A stretch of DNA of 18,715 nucleotides from Phocaeicola plebeius (GCA_004558305.1 SFDG01000043.1:1-18715); one strand, 5' to 3'. Counted from the first letter of the stretch, positions 1 through 7,321 are shown. Notes: generated by a model from the sequence alone, not told the origin. Made by a program: numbers and translations.

Positions 1-66
1 AAGGTTAATAACCTTGAATCACTATGGTCATTAATCACACAGCATTAAGGTTATTAACCTTAATGC
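1..66. repeat. Pair of AT-rich palindromes (AAGGTTA-N-TAACCTT)
   Basis: Positions 1-15 and 47-61 are exact reverse complements of each other, and each is itself a 7-bp palindrome around one central base. The right copy extends to a perfect 25-base palindrome at 42-66 (12-bp arms around T54). The two copies can pair with each other (15 bp, 31-nt loop) or fold alone. This could be a terminator for a gene off the left edge, a protein-binding site, or part of a longer repeat family cut by the window edge. No T-tract follows on the plus strand. Confidence 0.6.
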
Positions 67-296
67 CAACAAAGATATATATGATCTTTGCGGTAATCTA
101 TTTTGTTGCTTCTTCCCCGTTCGTTCACATTCATCGAACTCAAGCTCTTTACTGCATCAGCGAAGTAGTATTTCCCTTGCCAATGAAGTAGTACTGGCCA
201 TGGCGACTAGTAGTATATATCTCCAACAAAGTTGAGGTCTTGACGAATACAGTTGTTGCATCCAACTTAGGTTAAAGGGGAATAAAATGGAAAGAG
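67..296. other. AT-rich stretch without a recognisable gene
   Basis: I see no convincing coding sequence here. A 36-codon plus-strand frame (81-191) and short minus-strand frames exist but resemble no known family. A 7-bp inverted repeat, CAAAGAT/ATCTTTG, lies at 70-90. Its left arm plus the next base reads TATCTTTG on the minus strand, matching a Bacteroidetes -7 element, but no -33 box is correctly spaced and the sequence it would drive is off the window. Confidence 0.4.
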
Positions 297-371
297 ATGG
301 CTAATACCCATACGAAAATTTGGTGGGAAATCACAAATACACTACCTTTGTCAAGCAAAGGAAGGACATGA
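297..371 (+). CDS. Possible 24-aa leader or small protein overlapping the DUF2442 gene
   Basis: An ATG at 297 opens a 24-codon frame beginning MANTHTKIWWEI. It stops at TGA 369-371, overlapping the ATG at 368 of the DUF2442 gene in the ATGA arrangement typical of translational coupling. A five-codon frame starting at 287 ends just inside it. The peptide matches nothing I recognise and is too short to test by composition. It may be a coupled leader peptide, a remnant of the partner gene that often precedes DUF2442 genes, or chance. Confidence 0.25.
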   Translation: MANTHTKIWWEITNTLPLSSKGRT

Positions 372-664
372 TGAGAAGATTTTGTATTGTTAGAGTCTGG
401 ACAGATGATACTTGTCTGTGGATGGAAACCAAAGATGGGCAACGAGTGTGTACACCCTTTTCGAAATGGAGACGTTTGGCAAATGCCACGAAGGCCCAGC
501 GTGACGATTTCGTCATAGGATACACCGGAATACATTGGCCTAGTATAGATGAAGACCTTGGATATGAAGGCCTTTTCAAGGAGGCAGGCTTGTGTGAAGC
601 AACACCTGAGGAATGCAGTGTCGTTTGTGAACCACAGGTACCCTCTTTCGTTGACAAAACATAA
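368..664 (+). CDS. DUF2442 family protein
   Basis: A 98-residue soluble protein. The N-terminus (FCIVRVWTDDTCLWMETKDG, residues 5-24) and the motif IHWPSIDEDLGYEGL (55-69) match the DUF2442 pattern: a small beta-rich domain ending in a W-P-x-x-D-E-D helix. From family knowledge, DUF2442 proteins are commonly encoded beside a DUF4160 gene in toxin-antitoxin-like pairs, but their biochemical role is not established. No intact DUF4160 gene is present upstream. Start chosen at 368 because AAAGGAAGG (357-365) lies just before it; ATG 371 is an equally possible start, and the longer frame from 320 adds 16 unconserved residues. The last 25 residues run past the domain. Base composition is AT-richer than the downstream genes, fitting an accessory gene. 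Confidence 0.75.
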   Translation: MMRRFCIVRVWTDDTCLWMETKDGQRVCTPFSKWRRLANATKAQRDDFVIGYTGIHWPSIDEDLGYEGLFKEAGLCEATPEECSVVCEPQVPSFVDKT

Positions 665-679
665 AGCAGAGCGATTCAT

Positions 680-710
680 TTTGAAATTTCCCCCGCTTTA
701 CTTACCTTTG
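680..710 (+). promoter_or_regulatory. Promoter of the MATE gene
   Basis: TTTG at 680-683 and TACCTTTG at 703-710 are separated by 19 bp, a full match to the Bacteroidetes primary sigma consensus. The MATE start codon lies about 58 nt downstream of the -7 box. Confidence 0.85.
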
Positions 711-716
711 CACCGC

Positions 717-737
717 CTTCCACAAGAGTTGTGGAAG
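717..737 (+). promoter_or_regulatory. 9-bp inverted repeat at the MATE transcript start
   Basis: CTTCCACAA (717-725) and TTGTGGAAG (729-737) form a perfect dyad with a 3-nt loop. It begins 7 nt after the -7 box, so it lies at or just after the expected transcription start. It may be an operator for a dimeric repressor or a 5'-terminal RNA stem-loop. It is not followed by a T-tract, so an attenuator role is less likely. Confidence 0.6.
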
Positions 738-768
738 ATGACACCCACACTCATACAGACATTTGGAT

Positions 769-2499
769 ATGAATAGCCCTTTTCGCAACGTAAGACTGAT
801 CAACTACAGTTACTCGATGACCCTCGTCAGCACACTGATTACCGCTATCGCACCCCTTATCGCCACCCTCGTCGACGGACTCTTTGCCGGCCAGATGCTG
901 GGTACAGCCTCTTTCAATGCGGTCAGCGTATCCATGCCCGTGGTGAATGCCATCGGCGTGCTGACCATGATCTGCAACATGGGCGGCAGCGTACTGGCCG
1001 CCAACCAGCTGGCAAGGGGAAACACCCGAAAGGCGAACCAGATCTTCACCATAGCTTTGGTTTCGTCAGTGGCGGTCGCTCTCACCGCCGTCATCATCCT
1101 GTTCCTGTTCATGGACTCCATCGCCCTGGGGCTGTCAGACGATCCAGCCAGTGCCGCCTATGTCAAGGACTACCTCCAGGTGATGCTCCTCTACTTCCTC
1201 GCCGTTCCCTTCTGTACCACCCTCAACAACTTCATCGCGGTGAGCGGCCATCCCAAACTGACCACACAAGCGGTGGTGGCGGCCAATGTCGTCAACATCC
1301 TGCTCGATGTCGTCTTCATCGGACTTCTCCACTGGGGCATCCGTGGAGCAGCATTGGCCACCGTCATCTGCGGACTGGTGAACATCGCCGTCCTGCTTCC
1401 CTTTGTCCTGAGCCGTCGCAGCTCTTTGAAGCTCGTCCGTCTCTCTGCCGAGAAATGGAGCATCCTGAAGGAGAACCTCCGGCAAGGCATCGGATTCAAC
1501 GTGTTCTATATCGTCACCAACGCCTTCATGATTGCCTGCAACGACCTCATCGCCGGACAGCTCGGCTCGCAAAGCATCACCCTTTTCGGCATCTGCCTGC
1601 AGATACAGTCGCTCCCCTTTGCCGTTACCATCGGCATCTGCCTGGCCGGCATTCCGCTCGTGGGGTACCTAAGAAGCGACGACGACTACGAAGGAGTGCT
1701 CTACATCCTCAACCGGTCCCTCCTCAACGTAATTGTCTTCTATGCCCTGCTTGCCCTGCTGATGTCGTTCTTCCCTTCCCTATTCCTGACCGCCTTCGGA
1801 CTCTCCGACCCCTCCTGGCGGGCGATGGCTCGTGTCCCCTTCGTCTGCTACTCCATCTATTACTTCTGCTTCTGCCTGCTGGCCGTCTATACCACCCTGT
1901 CGCTGCAGCTCTCCGGACGTGTCGGGGCCAAGATATTCTTCATCTTCGGCGTTTCCGGACTGTCCTACCTCTGCATGCGGCTTTTCTCGTTCGTCAGCCC
2001 CGACGCCATCTGGTATGGTCTGGTAGTCGGCAGCATTCCTGTCCCCATTGCCGCCATGTCCTACGGCTATTGGCTCCACCGGCGCAACCCGCTGCTGTCC
2101 CGCTTCACCGTTTCGTCCACACTTCCCGAATGCGTGAAAATCGAGTTCTCGCTCGAGTATGAGAGCAACGACACCTCGAAAGTGGATAATGCAGTCGACA
2201 CGTTTGCCAAGATTTGCGAGATGACCGAAGACGAGCACCGCAAAATCAAGACTACATTGGACAAACTGTGTGCCATTGCCGTCAGCAACCGCCGGCAGAA
2301 TGTCAAGTTCTACGACTTCACGCTCAAGGAGACAGAATACGACTATGAACTGATTGTCAAGGATGCTGGCACTCCGTTCAACATGATTACCGACTGCGAT
2401 GAAGAGCTGTTGAAGGAACTTGACTACCAATATGTGTTCGGACTGAATGTCACGAAAGTGAAATGGCAGAAGTCGGCCTGCCTCAATGTGCAGGCATGA
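769..2499 (+). CDS. MATE-family efflux transporter with C-terminal ATPase-like domain
   Basis: A 576-residue inner-membrane protein. Residues ~10-440 form the hydrophobic twelve-helix MATE fold: two homologous bundles, with a family-typical opening (IAPLIATLVDGLFAGQMLG, 28-46). MATE proteins export cationic drugs or metabolites using Na+ or H+ gradients; the substrate here is unknown. Usual MATE length is ~440-460 residues. The extra ~125 residues (452-576) are soluble and look like a divergent RsbW/SpoIIAB-type GHKL ATPase: a helix LDKLCAIAVSNRR where the N-box would be, VKDAGTPFN (531-539) resembling the DxGxPF motif, and a late FGLNV glycine turn. The usual N-box asparagine is not clear, so ATP binding may be lost. 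Start chosen at ATG 769; the frame also opens at TTG 763. It has its own promoter at 680-710 and converges with ettA. Confidence 0.9.
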   Translation: MNSPFRNVRLINYSYSMTLVSTLITAIAPLIATLVDGLFAGQMLGTASFNAVSVSMPVVNAIGVLTMICNMGGSVLAANQLARGNTRKANQIFTIALVSSVAVALTAVIILFLFMDSIALGLSDDPASAAYVKDYLQVMLLYFLAVPFCTTLNNFIAVSGHPKLTTQAVVAANVVNILLDVVFIGLLHWGIRGAALATVICGLVNIAVLLPFVLSRRSSLKLVRLSAEKWSILKENLRQGIGFNVFYIVTNAFMIACNDLIAGQLGSQSITLFGICLQIQSLPFAVTIGICLAGIPLVGYLRSDDDYEGVLYILNRSLLNVIVFYALLALLMSFFPSLFLTAFGLSDPSWRAMARVPFVCYSIYYFCFCLLAVYTTLSLQLSGRVGAKIFFIFGVSGLSYLCMRLFSFVSPDAIWYGLVVGSIPVPIAAMSYGYWLHRRNPLLSRFTVSSTLPECVKIEFSLEYESNDTSKVDNAVDTFAKICEMTEDEHRKIKTTLDKLCAIAVSNRRQNVKFYDFTLKETEYDYELIVKDAGTPFNMITDCDEELLKELDYQYVFGLNVTKVKWQKSACLNVQA

Positions 2500-2720
2500 G
2501 GCTCGGAAAGACTGATTCGCCATACGAACATCGGTTAGAACGACAATTATAAAGACAGTGTTCAGTACCGAACAACAAGAAAAAGACTACCGCCTTCTTG
2601 CTTCCAACGTATCATTGACCACACGCTTGATGTACTATGACTTGATGCAGACGGCTAAGGAATATATGTAGGAACACGTATGCATTCCTGCGGCCTCATC
2701 CCTACAGTCATGGCCCCTTC
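2500..2720. other. Non-coding stretch with a possible gene remnant
   Basis: No complete gene is visible. A plus-strand frame from a GTG at 2558 to TAG 2669-2671 (37 codons, containing STEQQEKDYRLLASNVSL) has protein-like composition. It lacks an ATG, a promoter and a family match, so it may be the degraded tail of an accessory gene or chance. Confidence 0.3.
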
Positions 2721-2805
2721 ATGACTATAGTCATGACTTCCTTACGACTGCACTTGTTACGATGTGACGAGTGCAGTCGTAAGAGCCTTATGACTGCACT
2801 CGTCA
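2721..2805 (+). repeat. Cluster of alternative hairpins built on GACTGCACTCGTCA
   Basis: 2721-2734 is the palindrome ATGACTATAGTCAT. TTACGACTGCACT (2742-2754) is perfectly complementary to 2770-2782, giving a 13-bp stem with a 15-nt loop. The same right arm can instead pair with 2788-2805 as an 18-bp stem with one G-U pair and a 5-nt loop (2765-2805). The two stems share the arm and are mutually exclusive. It lies 220-300 nt downstream of the MATE stop. It may terminate MATE transcripts, but no T-tract follows. Confidence 0.6.
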
Positions 2806-2834
2806 GCTCTTCCCGACTGCGAGGCTTTCGTTCA

Positions 2835-2978
2835 CTGCGTCACTTGCGTCACTGCGTCACGTGTATTTTCTAACATTTCTATTATTAATTAAATAGTAGT
2901 CCCTTTAAAGGAGCTTCTATTTAATTATCTTTCTTATACTCGATAAAAGTAAGTGACGCAGTGACGCAAGTGACGCAG
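2835..2978. repeat. 144-bp symmetric element with 26-bp GTGACGCA-type terminal inverted repeats
   Basis: 2835-2860 and 2953-2978 are perfect 26-bp inverted repeats, each arm being three tandem 8-9-base units (GTGACGCA, GTGACGCAA, GTGACGCAG in the right arm). Inside lies an 11-bp inverted repeat, TAATTAAATAG (2886-2896) / CTATTTAATTA (2917-2927), and at the middle CCTTTAAAGG (2902-2911). All three pairs share the centre 2906.5, so this is one nested structure. It lies between convergent genes, 6 nt from the ettA stop. It could be a bidirectional terminator, a MITE-like non-autonomous repeat or a protein-binding array. No transposase is nearby. Confidence 0.75.
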
Positions 2979-2984
2979 AAGCCA

Positions 2985-4673
2985 TCAGTCTGCCATCAGC
3001 TTGCGGTAGCGTACGCGCTTGGGCTCGATGTTCCCCATCCGCTTCAGCTTGTTGGCCTCGTATTCGGTATAGGAGCCTTCGAAATAGAAGACCTCACTGT
3101 TGCCTTCGAACGCCAGGATGTGGGTACAGATACGGTCGAGGAACCAGCGGTCGTGGCTGATGACCACCGCACAGCCGGCAAAGTCTTCCAGACCTTCCTC
3201 CAAGGCACGGAGCGTGTTCACGTCGATGTCGTTGGTCGGCTCGTCCAGCAAGAGCACGTTGCCTTCCTCCTTCAGGGCCATGGCCAGGTGGAGGCGGTTG
3301 CGCTCACCGCCCGACAACATGCCGCAGAGCTTTTCCTGGTCGGCACCCGAGAAGTTGAAGCGGCTGAGGTAAGCACGGGCATTCACGTCACGGTTGCCCA
3401 TGCGGATAAGGTCGTTGCCACCGCTGATGACCTGATACACGGTCTTCTGGGGGTCGATGTCCTTGTGCTGCTGGTCTACATAGGCCACCTTCACCGTCTC
3501 GCCCACTTCGAATTCTCCCTTGTCGGCGGTCTCCAGTCCCATGATCAGCCGGAAGAGGGTGGTCTTACCGGCACCGTTCGGACCGATGACACCCACGATG
3601 CCGTTGGGCGGCAGCATGAAATTCAGGTCGCCGAAAAGCAGTTTCTCGCCGTAGGCCTTGGCCACATGCTTCGCCTCGATGACCTTGTTGCCCAGACGCG
3701 GACCATTGGGAATGAAGATTTCCAGCTTTTCTTCTTTCTCCTTCACATCTTCGTTCAGGAGCTTGTCGTACGAATTCAGACGCGCCTTACCCTTGGCCTG
3801 ACGGGCCTTCGGAGCCATGCGCACCCACTCCAGCTCGCGCTCCAGGGTCTTGCGGCGCTTGCTGGCCGTCTTTTCTTCCATCTCCATGCGCTTGGTCTTC
3901 TGCTCCAGCCAGCTGGAGTAGTTTCCTTTCCAGGGAATGCCTTCGCCACGGTCGAGTTCGAGAATCCATCCAGCCACGTGGTCGAGGAAGTAACGGTCGT
4001 GCGTCACTGCAATGACGGTACCTTCGTACTGCTGCAGGTGCTGCTCCAGCCAGTCGATGCTCTCCGCATCCAGGTGGTTGGTCGGCTCGTCGAGCAAAAG
4101 CACATCGGGCTTCTGCAGCAACAGGCGGCACAGGGCCACGCGGCGGCGTTCACCTCCCGAGAGGTTCTTCACCGGCTGGTCGTCGGGCGGACAGCGCAAG
4201 GCATCCATCGCCCGCTCCAGCTTGCTGTCGAGGTTCCATGCATCCGTGGCGTCAATGATGTCCTGCAGCTCTGCCTGACGGGCAAAGAGGGCATCCATCT
4301 TCTCCGGATCTTCGTAGTACTCGGGCAAGCCGAACTTATTGTTGATTTCCTCGTACTCGGCCAACGTGTCGACCACTTCCTGTACGCCCTCCATCACGAC
4401 TTCTTTCACCGTCTTGTCGGGATCGAGCTGTGGCTCCTGAGCCAGGTAACCGACGGAATAGCCCGGCGAGAAAACCACCTCGCCCTGGTAGTTCTTGTCC
4501 AGTCCGGCAATGATTTTCATCAGTGTGGACTTACCGGAACCGTTGAGACCGATGATACCAATCTTGGCACCATAGAAAAAGGACAGGTAGATGTCTTTCA
4601 GTACCTGCTTGTTGTTCTGGAAGGATTTGCTTACTCCCACCATCGAAAAGATAATCTTCTTGTCGTCTGCCAT
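2985..4673 (-). CDS. ettA: ABC-F protein, energy-dependent translational throttle EttA
   Basis: A 562-residue cytoplasmic protein with two ABC ATPase domains and no membrane segments. First domain: Walker A GLNGSGKST (42-50), signature LSGGE (171-175), Walker B VLLLDE (191-196). Second domain: GPNGAGKTT (364-372), LSGGE (453-457), VLLLDE (473-478). The charged, Arg/Lys-rich linker (~250-320) is the P-site tRNA interaction motif of this family. E. coli EttA (555 aa) binds the ribosomal E site and gates entry into elongation according to ATP/ADP ratio; length, PTNDID after the second Walker B and overall sequence fit EttA better than Uup or antibiotic-resistance ABC-F proteins. It is the last gene of a leftward run, 35 nt after the MFS stop, with no -7 box in that gap. 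The antisense strand is also open over most of its length, which is a codon-bias artefact. Confidence 0.95.
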   Translation of the reverse strand: MADDKKIIFSMVGVSKSFQNNKQVLKDIYLSFFYGAKIGIIGLNGSGKSTLMKIIAGLDKNYQGEVVFSPGYSVGYLAQEPQLDPDKTVKEVVMEGVQEVVDTLAEYEEINNKFGLPEYYEDPEKMDALFARQAELQDIIDATDAWNLDSKLERAMDALRCPPDDQPVKNLSGGERRRVALCRLLLQKPDVLLLDEPTNHLDAESIDWLEQHLQQYEGTVIAVTHDRYFLDHVAGWILELDRGEGIPWKGNYSSWLEQKTKRMEMEEKTASKRRKTLERELEWVRMAPKARQAKGKARLNSYDKLLNEDVKEKEEKLEIFIPNGPRLGNKVIEAKHVAKAYGEKLLFGDLNFMLPPNGIVGVIGPNGAGKTTLFRLIMGLETADKGEFEVGETVKVAYVDQQHKDIDPQKTVYQVISGGNDLIRMGNRDVNARAYLSRFNFSGADQEKLCGMLSGGERNRLHLAMALKEEGNVLLLDEPTNDIDVNTLRALEEGLEDFAGCAVVISHDRWFLDRICTHILAFEGNSEVFYFEGSYTEYEANKLKRMGNIEPKRVRYRKLMAD

Positions 4674-4708
4674 ATATACGTTATTAAGTTATTAGAGGAG
4701 TTGAGTTT

Positions 4709-5833
4709 TCAAGTTGTCGGGGTGTCCACATGCCGCACGAAATAGTCGTGCAGGTACAGCTGGTACACCAGCAGTCCCACCACGGCCACGATGAAGGCCA
4801 AGGCCAGGGAATTGGCCTCGGGAAGACAGGCGGCCAACATACCGAGAAGGATGCCGGTTTCCCACAGCAGCAAGTAGGTCTGGAAACCGGAAGCACGCTC
4901 GCAGTGATGGGGCAGCAGAATCATCATGCGCAGGAACTGTCCGATGGAAAAGCCGCTGCCCAAGCCGATGCAGAAGGCACCGGAATAAAGAATCCAGGGC
5001 GTACTCGCATAGAGGGTCAGAGCCAGCAGGCCCGCTATGACAAACAGCTGGCCGATGAAGACCTGCAGTCGCCCGTTCATGGGACGGGTATAGAGCTGGC
5101 GAACCAGCACGTAGCCGAGAAAGCCTACCGCCGTGCTAAAGTAGAACGAGGCGTCGGGAACGGCCACCACCAGCACACCCAGCACGAAGGGGACGACCAG
5201 CATGTTCAGGCCGGCCGGCAACGAGCGGAACAGCAGGAAGCGGTCGAACGAACAGACGGGTACATCCAACGGGGCACGGAAGCAGACTTCTACCAGAGAC
5301 ACCAAAATCATGCCGGCCAGACAGAGGGCGGACGACACGTAAAGCAGCTGCTCCATCGACAGCCGTCCCCCGCCCAGCAAAGCGGCAATCAGTCCGAGGG
5401 CCGAACCGACAATGCACGACCATGCAAACACACGGTTGGCCGGTGTCCGCTTTTTGCCGGGAGTGACATCGATGACCAAGGTGGCCCCTGTGGCCATGAC
5501 CGCCACCCCGAAAGCGGCCCCTTGCAGCAGCCGCAATCCCCCCACCTGCAATGTGGTGCCCACATGAGGATAGAGCAGATTGACCGCACCAATGACCAGC
5601 AACGCCCGCATAGCCACGGACTTGCGGGGATAGCGGTCGACCCAATAGTTATTGAAAGCCCCCAACAGGAACATGGCCGGAGCGAATACTCCGACCGTCA
5701 CCGCTGCCTGCAAGGGCGTACATCCCCACTCTACCATCAGCCAGCTGTGCAGCAGCGGGTAGAGCAGGTAGACTGCCATGTAGAGCAGTACATTCGCCGC
5801 CACGAGCAGCGAGAAATTCTTGTTCCACAACAT
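4709..5833 (-). CDS. Major facilitator superfamily transporter
   Basis: A 374-residue polytopic membrane protein with about 11-12 predicted helices. The N-terminal WNKNFSLLVAANVLLYMAVYLL resembles Bacteroidetes drug/sugar-type MFS proteins, and NNYWVDRYPRKS (61-72) is the loop 2-3 motif A (G-x3-D-R-x-G-R-R) in altered form: the first glycine is replaced and DRYPRK keeps the charge pattern. A basic central loop (PGKKRTPANR) follows helix 4-5. The substrate cannot be told. Start chosen at ATG 5833, 13 nt after the panB stop; a longer frame from 5890 would overlap the panB 3' end with a polar Ser/Thr/Arg extension that looks non-coding. Co-transcription with panB is likely from the spacing. Confidence 0.85.
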   Translation of the reverse strand: MLWNKNFSLLVAANVLLYMAVYLLYPLLHSWLMVEWGCTPLQAAVTVGVFAPAMFLLGAFNNYWVDRYPRKSVAMRALLVIGAVNLLYPHVGTTLQVGGLRLLQGAAFGVAVMATGATLVIDVTPGKKRTPANRVFAWSCIVGSALGLIAALLGGGRLSMEQLLYVSSALCLAGMILVSLVEVCFRAPLDVPVCSFDRFLLFRSLPAGLNMLVVPFVLGVLVVAVPDASFYFSTAVGFLGYVLVRQLYTRPMNGRLQVFIGQLFVIAGLLALTLYASTPWILYSGAFCIGLGSGFSIGQFLRMMILLPHHCERASGFQTYLLLWETGILLGMLAACLPEANSLALAFIVAVVGLLVYQLYLHDYFVRHVDTPTT

Positions 5834-5846
5834 GGGGAAGCTGTTA

Positions 5847-6668
5847 TCAGTATTGTTCCGACTCGTTCGGGAAGTCGGACGACTTGACATCTGTCACATA
5901 CTGGCCGATGGCATCGGTCATCACCGTATGCAAGTCGGCATAGCGGCGCAGGAAGCGCGGACTGAATCCCTGGGTCATGCCCAGCATATCGGCTACGACG
6001 AGCACCTGTCCGTCCACCGCACCGCCGGCACCGATGCCGATGATGGGGACGGTCAGTTCAGCGGCCACACGGGCAGCCAGTGCTGCCGGAATCTTTTCCA
6101 GCACAATGCCGAAACAGCCTGCCTCCTGCAGCAAGTGAGCGTCGCGCACCAGCTTCTCCGCTTCCGCATCGCCTTTGGCCCGGACACCGTAAGTGCCGTA
6201 TTTGTTGATGGACTGCGGCATCAGGCCCAGATGTCCCATCACCGGCACACCTGCCCCGATAATCTTGTGGATGGTGTCGATGACTTCTTCACCGCCTTCC
6301 AGTTTCAGGGCATCGGCACCGGTCTCCTTCATCATGCGGATAGCGTTGCGTACGCCTTCGTAGGGTTCTGCCTGATAGGTCCCGAAGGGCATATCCACCA
6401 CTACCAAGGCACGTTTCACCCCTCTTACCACCGAACGACCATGATAGATCATCTGGTCGAGGGTAATGGGCAGTGTGGTCACGTTGCCGGCCATCACGTT
6501 CGAGGCGGAATCCCCCACGAGGATGACATCCACTCCGGCTCCGTCCACTATCTGGGCTATGGTGAAATCGTACGCTGTCAACATGGAGATTTTCTCTCCC
6601 TTTTGCTTCATTTCGATCAATCGATGGGTGGTCACCTTACGGGTGTCACCCGACAAATATCCTGACAT
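5847..6668 (-). CDS. panB: 3-methyl-2-oxobutanoate hydroxymethyltransferase
   Basis: 273 residues, the usual length for PanB. It transfers a hydroxymethyl group from 5,10-methylene-tetrahydrofolate to 2-oxoisovalerate to make ketopantoate, the first committed step of pantothenate and CoA synthesis; cytoplasmic TIM-barrel. Visible family motifs: LTAYDFTIAQIVDGAGVDVI (30-49), VGDSASNV with metal ligand D53, VDMPFGTY with D92, LKLEGGEE with E124, GHLGLMPQS (145-153), catalytic E191 in IVLEKIP, and GIGAGGAVDGQVLV (211-224). The last is a variant of the common GIGAGPxxDGQVLV. No panC or panD is in the window. It lies 11 nt after the HAD gene, inside the leftward operon. Confidence 0.97.
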   Translation of the reverse strand: MSGYLSGDTRKVTTHRLIEMKQKGEKISMLTAYDFTIAQIVDGAGVDVILVGDSASNVMAGNVTTLPITLDQMIYHGRSVVRGVKRALVVVDMPFGTYQAEPYEGVRNAIRMMKETGADALKLEGGEEVIDTIHKIIGAGVPVMGHLGLMPQSINKYGTYGVRAKGDAEAEKLVRDAHLLQEAGCFGIVLEKIPAALAARVAAELTVPIIGIGAGGAVDGQVLVVADMLGMTQGFSPRFLRRYADLHTVMTDAIGQYVTDVKSSDFPNESEQY

Positions 6669-6679
6669 ATTTCTTATGG

Positions 6680-7321
6680 TTAAAATAGTTCACACATCTT
6701 TTCGTAGGTAAAGTCCTGGAAATCGGGGATGACCAGCCGGCATTTGTCGGCAATGGCTTCCGCCGGATGGGTGGTCGACAAGCCCACCACCGTCATGCCG
6801 GCTGCCCGTCCGGCCTGGAGTCCGTGGAAGGAATCTTCGAACACGACGCATTCGTGAGGCTGCACGCCGAAGATTTCCGCTCCCAGCAGGAAACAATCGG
6901 GGGCCGGTTTGGAACGGGTAAAGAATTCTGCCGTCAAGATGCGGTCCACCCGCTGTTCCAGTTCGGGATGCGCCGCATACACGTTGGCCATCTTCTGACG
7001 GTTCGAGCTGGTGACAATCGCGGTCTTCACCCCCTGCGCCTTCAGGCTCTCCATGAAGCGTTCCACTCCGGGCACGTAGGTATAGTCCATCGACTGCTCG
7101 TAGCGGTTCAGGCGTTCCGTTATCAGCGGCTGCTCCGCTTCCATTCCGGCAAAATACTTCCGGTAGATGGCATCGAGGGTCTGCCCCTTGATGATGCGGC
7201 CGAAGTCCTCGTACTGCGGAAGATACTCCTTCCCTATCCGGTCCCAGAACAGCGTGTACTGGGGTTCTGTATCCATCACTACTCCATCGAAATCGAACAG
7301 GACGGCTCTTTTCTTTGTCAT
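6680..7321 (-). CDS. HAD-superfamily phosphatase, beta-phosphoglucomutase-like subfamily
   Basis: 213 residues, cytoplasmic, subfamily IA. Motif I is LFDFDGVVMDTE, with nucleophile D10 and acid/base D12 (8-19). A helical cap (~20-85) follows with the GRIIKGQTLDAIY substrate-specificity segment. Motif II is VTSSNR (103-108), motif III lysine is K138 in RSKPAPD, and motif IV is VFEDSFHG with E162 and D163. This set indicates an active phosphomonoesterase or phosphosugar mutase; the exact substrate cannot be read. Start taken at ATG 7321, 25 nt after the EamA stop in an A-rich leader; the longer frame begins with TTG. Position between a small-molecule exporter and panB might suggest a pantothenate-related phosphatase, but that is only inference from neighbourhood. 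Confidence 0.9.
   Translation of the reverse strand: MTKKRAVLFDFDGVVMDTEPQYTLFWDRIGKEYLPQYEDFGRIIKGQTLDAIYRKYFAGMEAEQPLITERLNRYEQSMDYTYVPGVERFMESLKAQGVKTAIVTSSNRQKMANVYAAHPELEQRVDRILTAEFFTRSKPAPDCFLLGAEIFGVQPHECVVFEDSFHGLQAGRAAGMTVVGLSTTHPAEAIADKCRLVIPDFQDFTYEKMCELF

Noticed and set aside
2953..2978. Tandem GTGACGCA units as a CRISPR or microsatellite
   Set aside because: Only three 8-9-base units without spacers, mirrored exactly at 2835-2860; the symmetry explains them better.
2961..4745. 594-codon plus-strand open frame over ettA
   Set aside because: It is antisense to an unambiguous ABC-F gene and has no domain, start signal or promoter; it arises from strong third-position bias on the opposite strand.
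4730..5887. 385-codon plus-strand frame over the MFS gene
   Set aside because: His/Gln/Arg-rich composition without domains, mirroring hydrophobic codons on the true strand.
5834..5890. Extended MFS start overlapping panB
   Set aside because: The extra 19 residues are polar, overlap panB in another frame, and the ATG at 5833 sits immediately before the conserved WNKNF opening.
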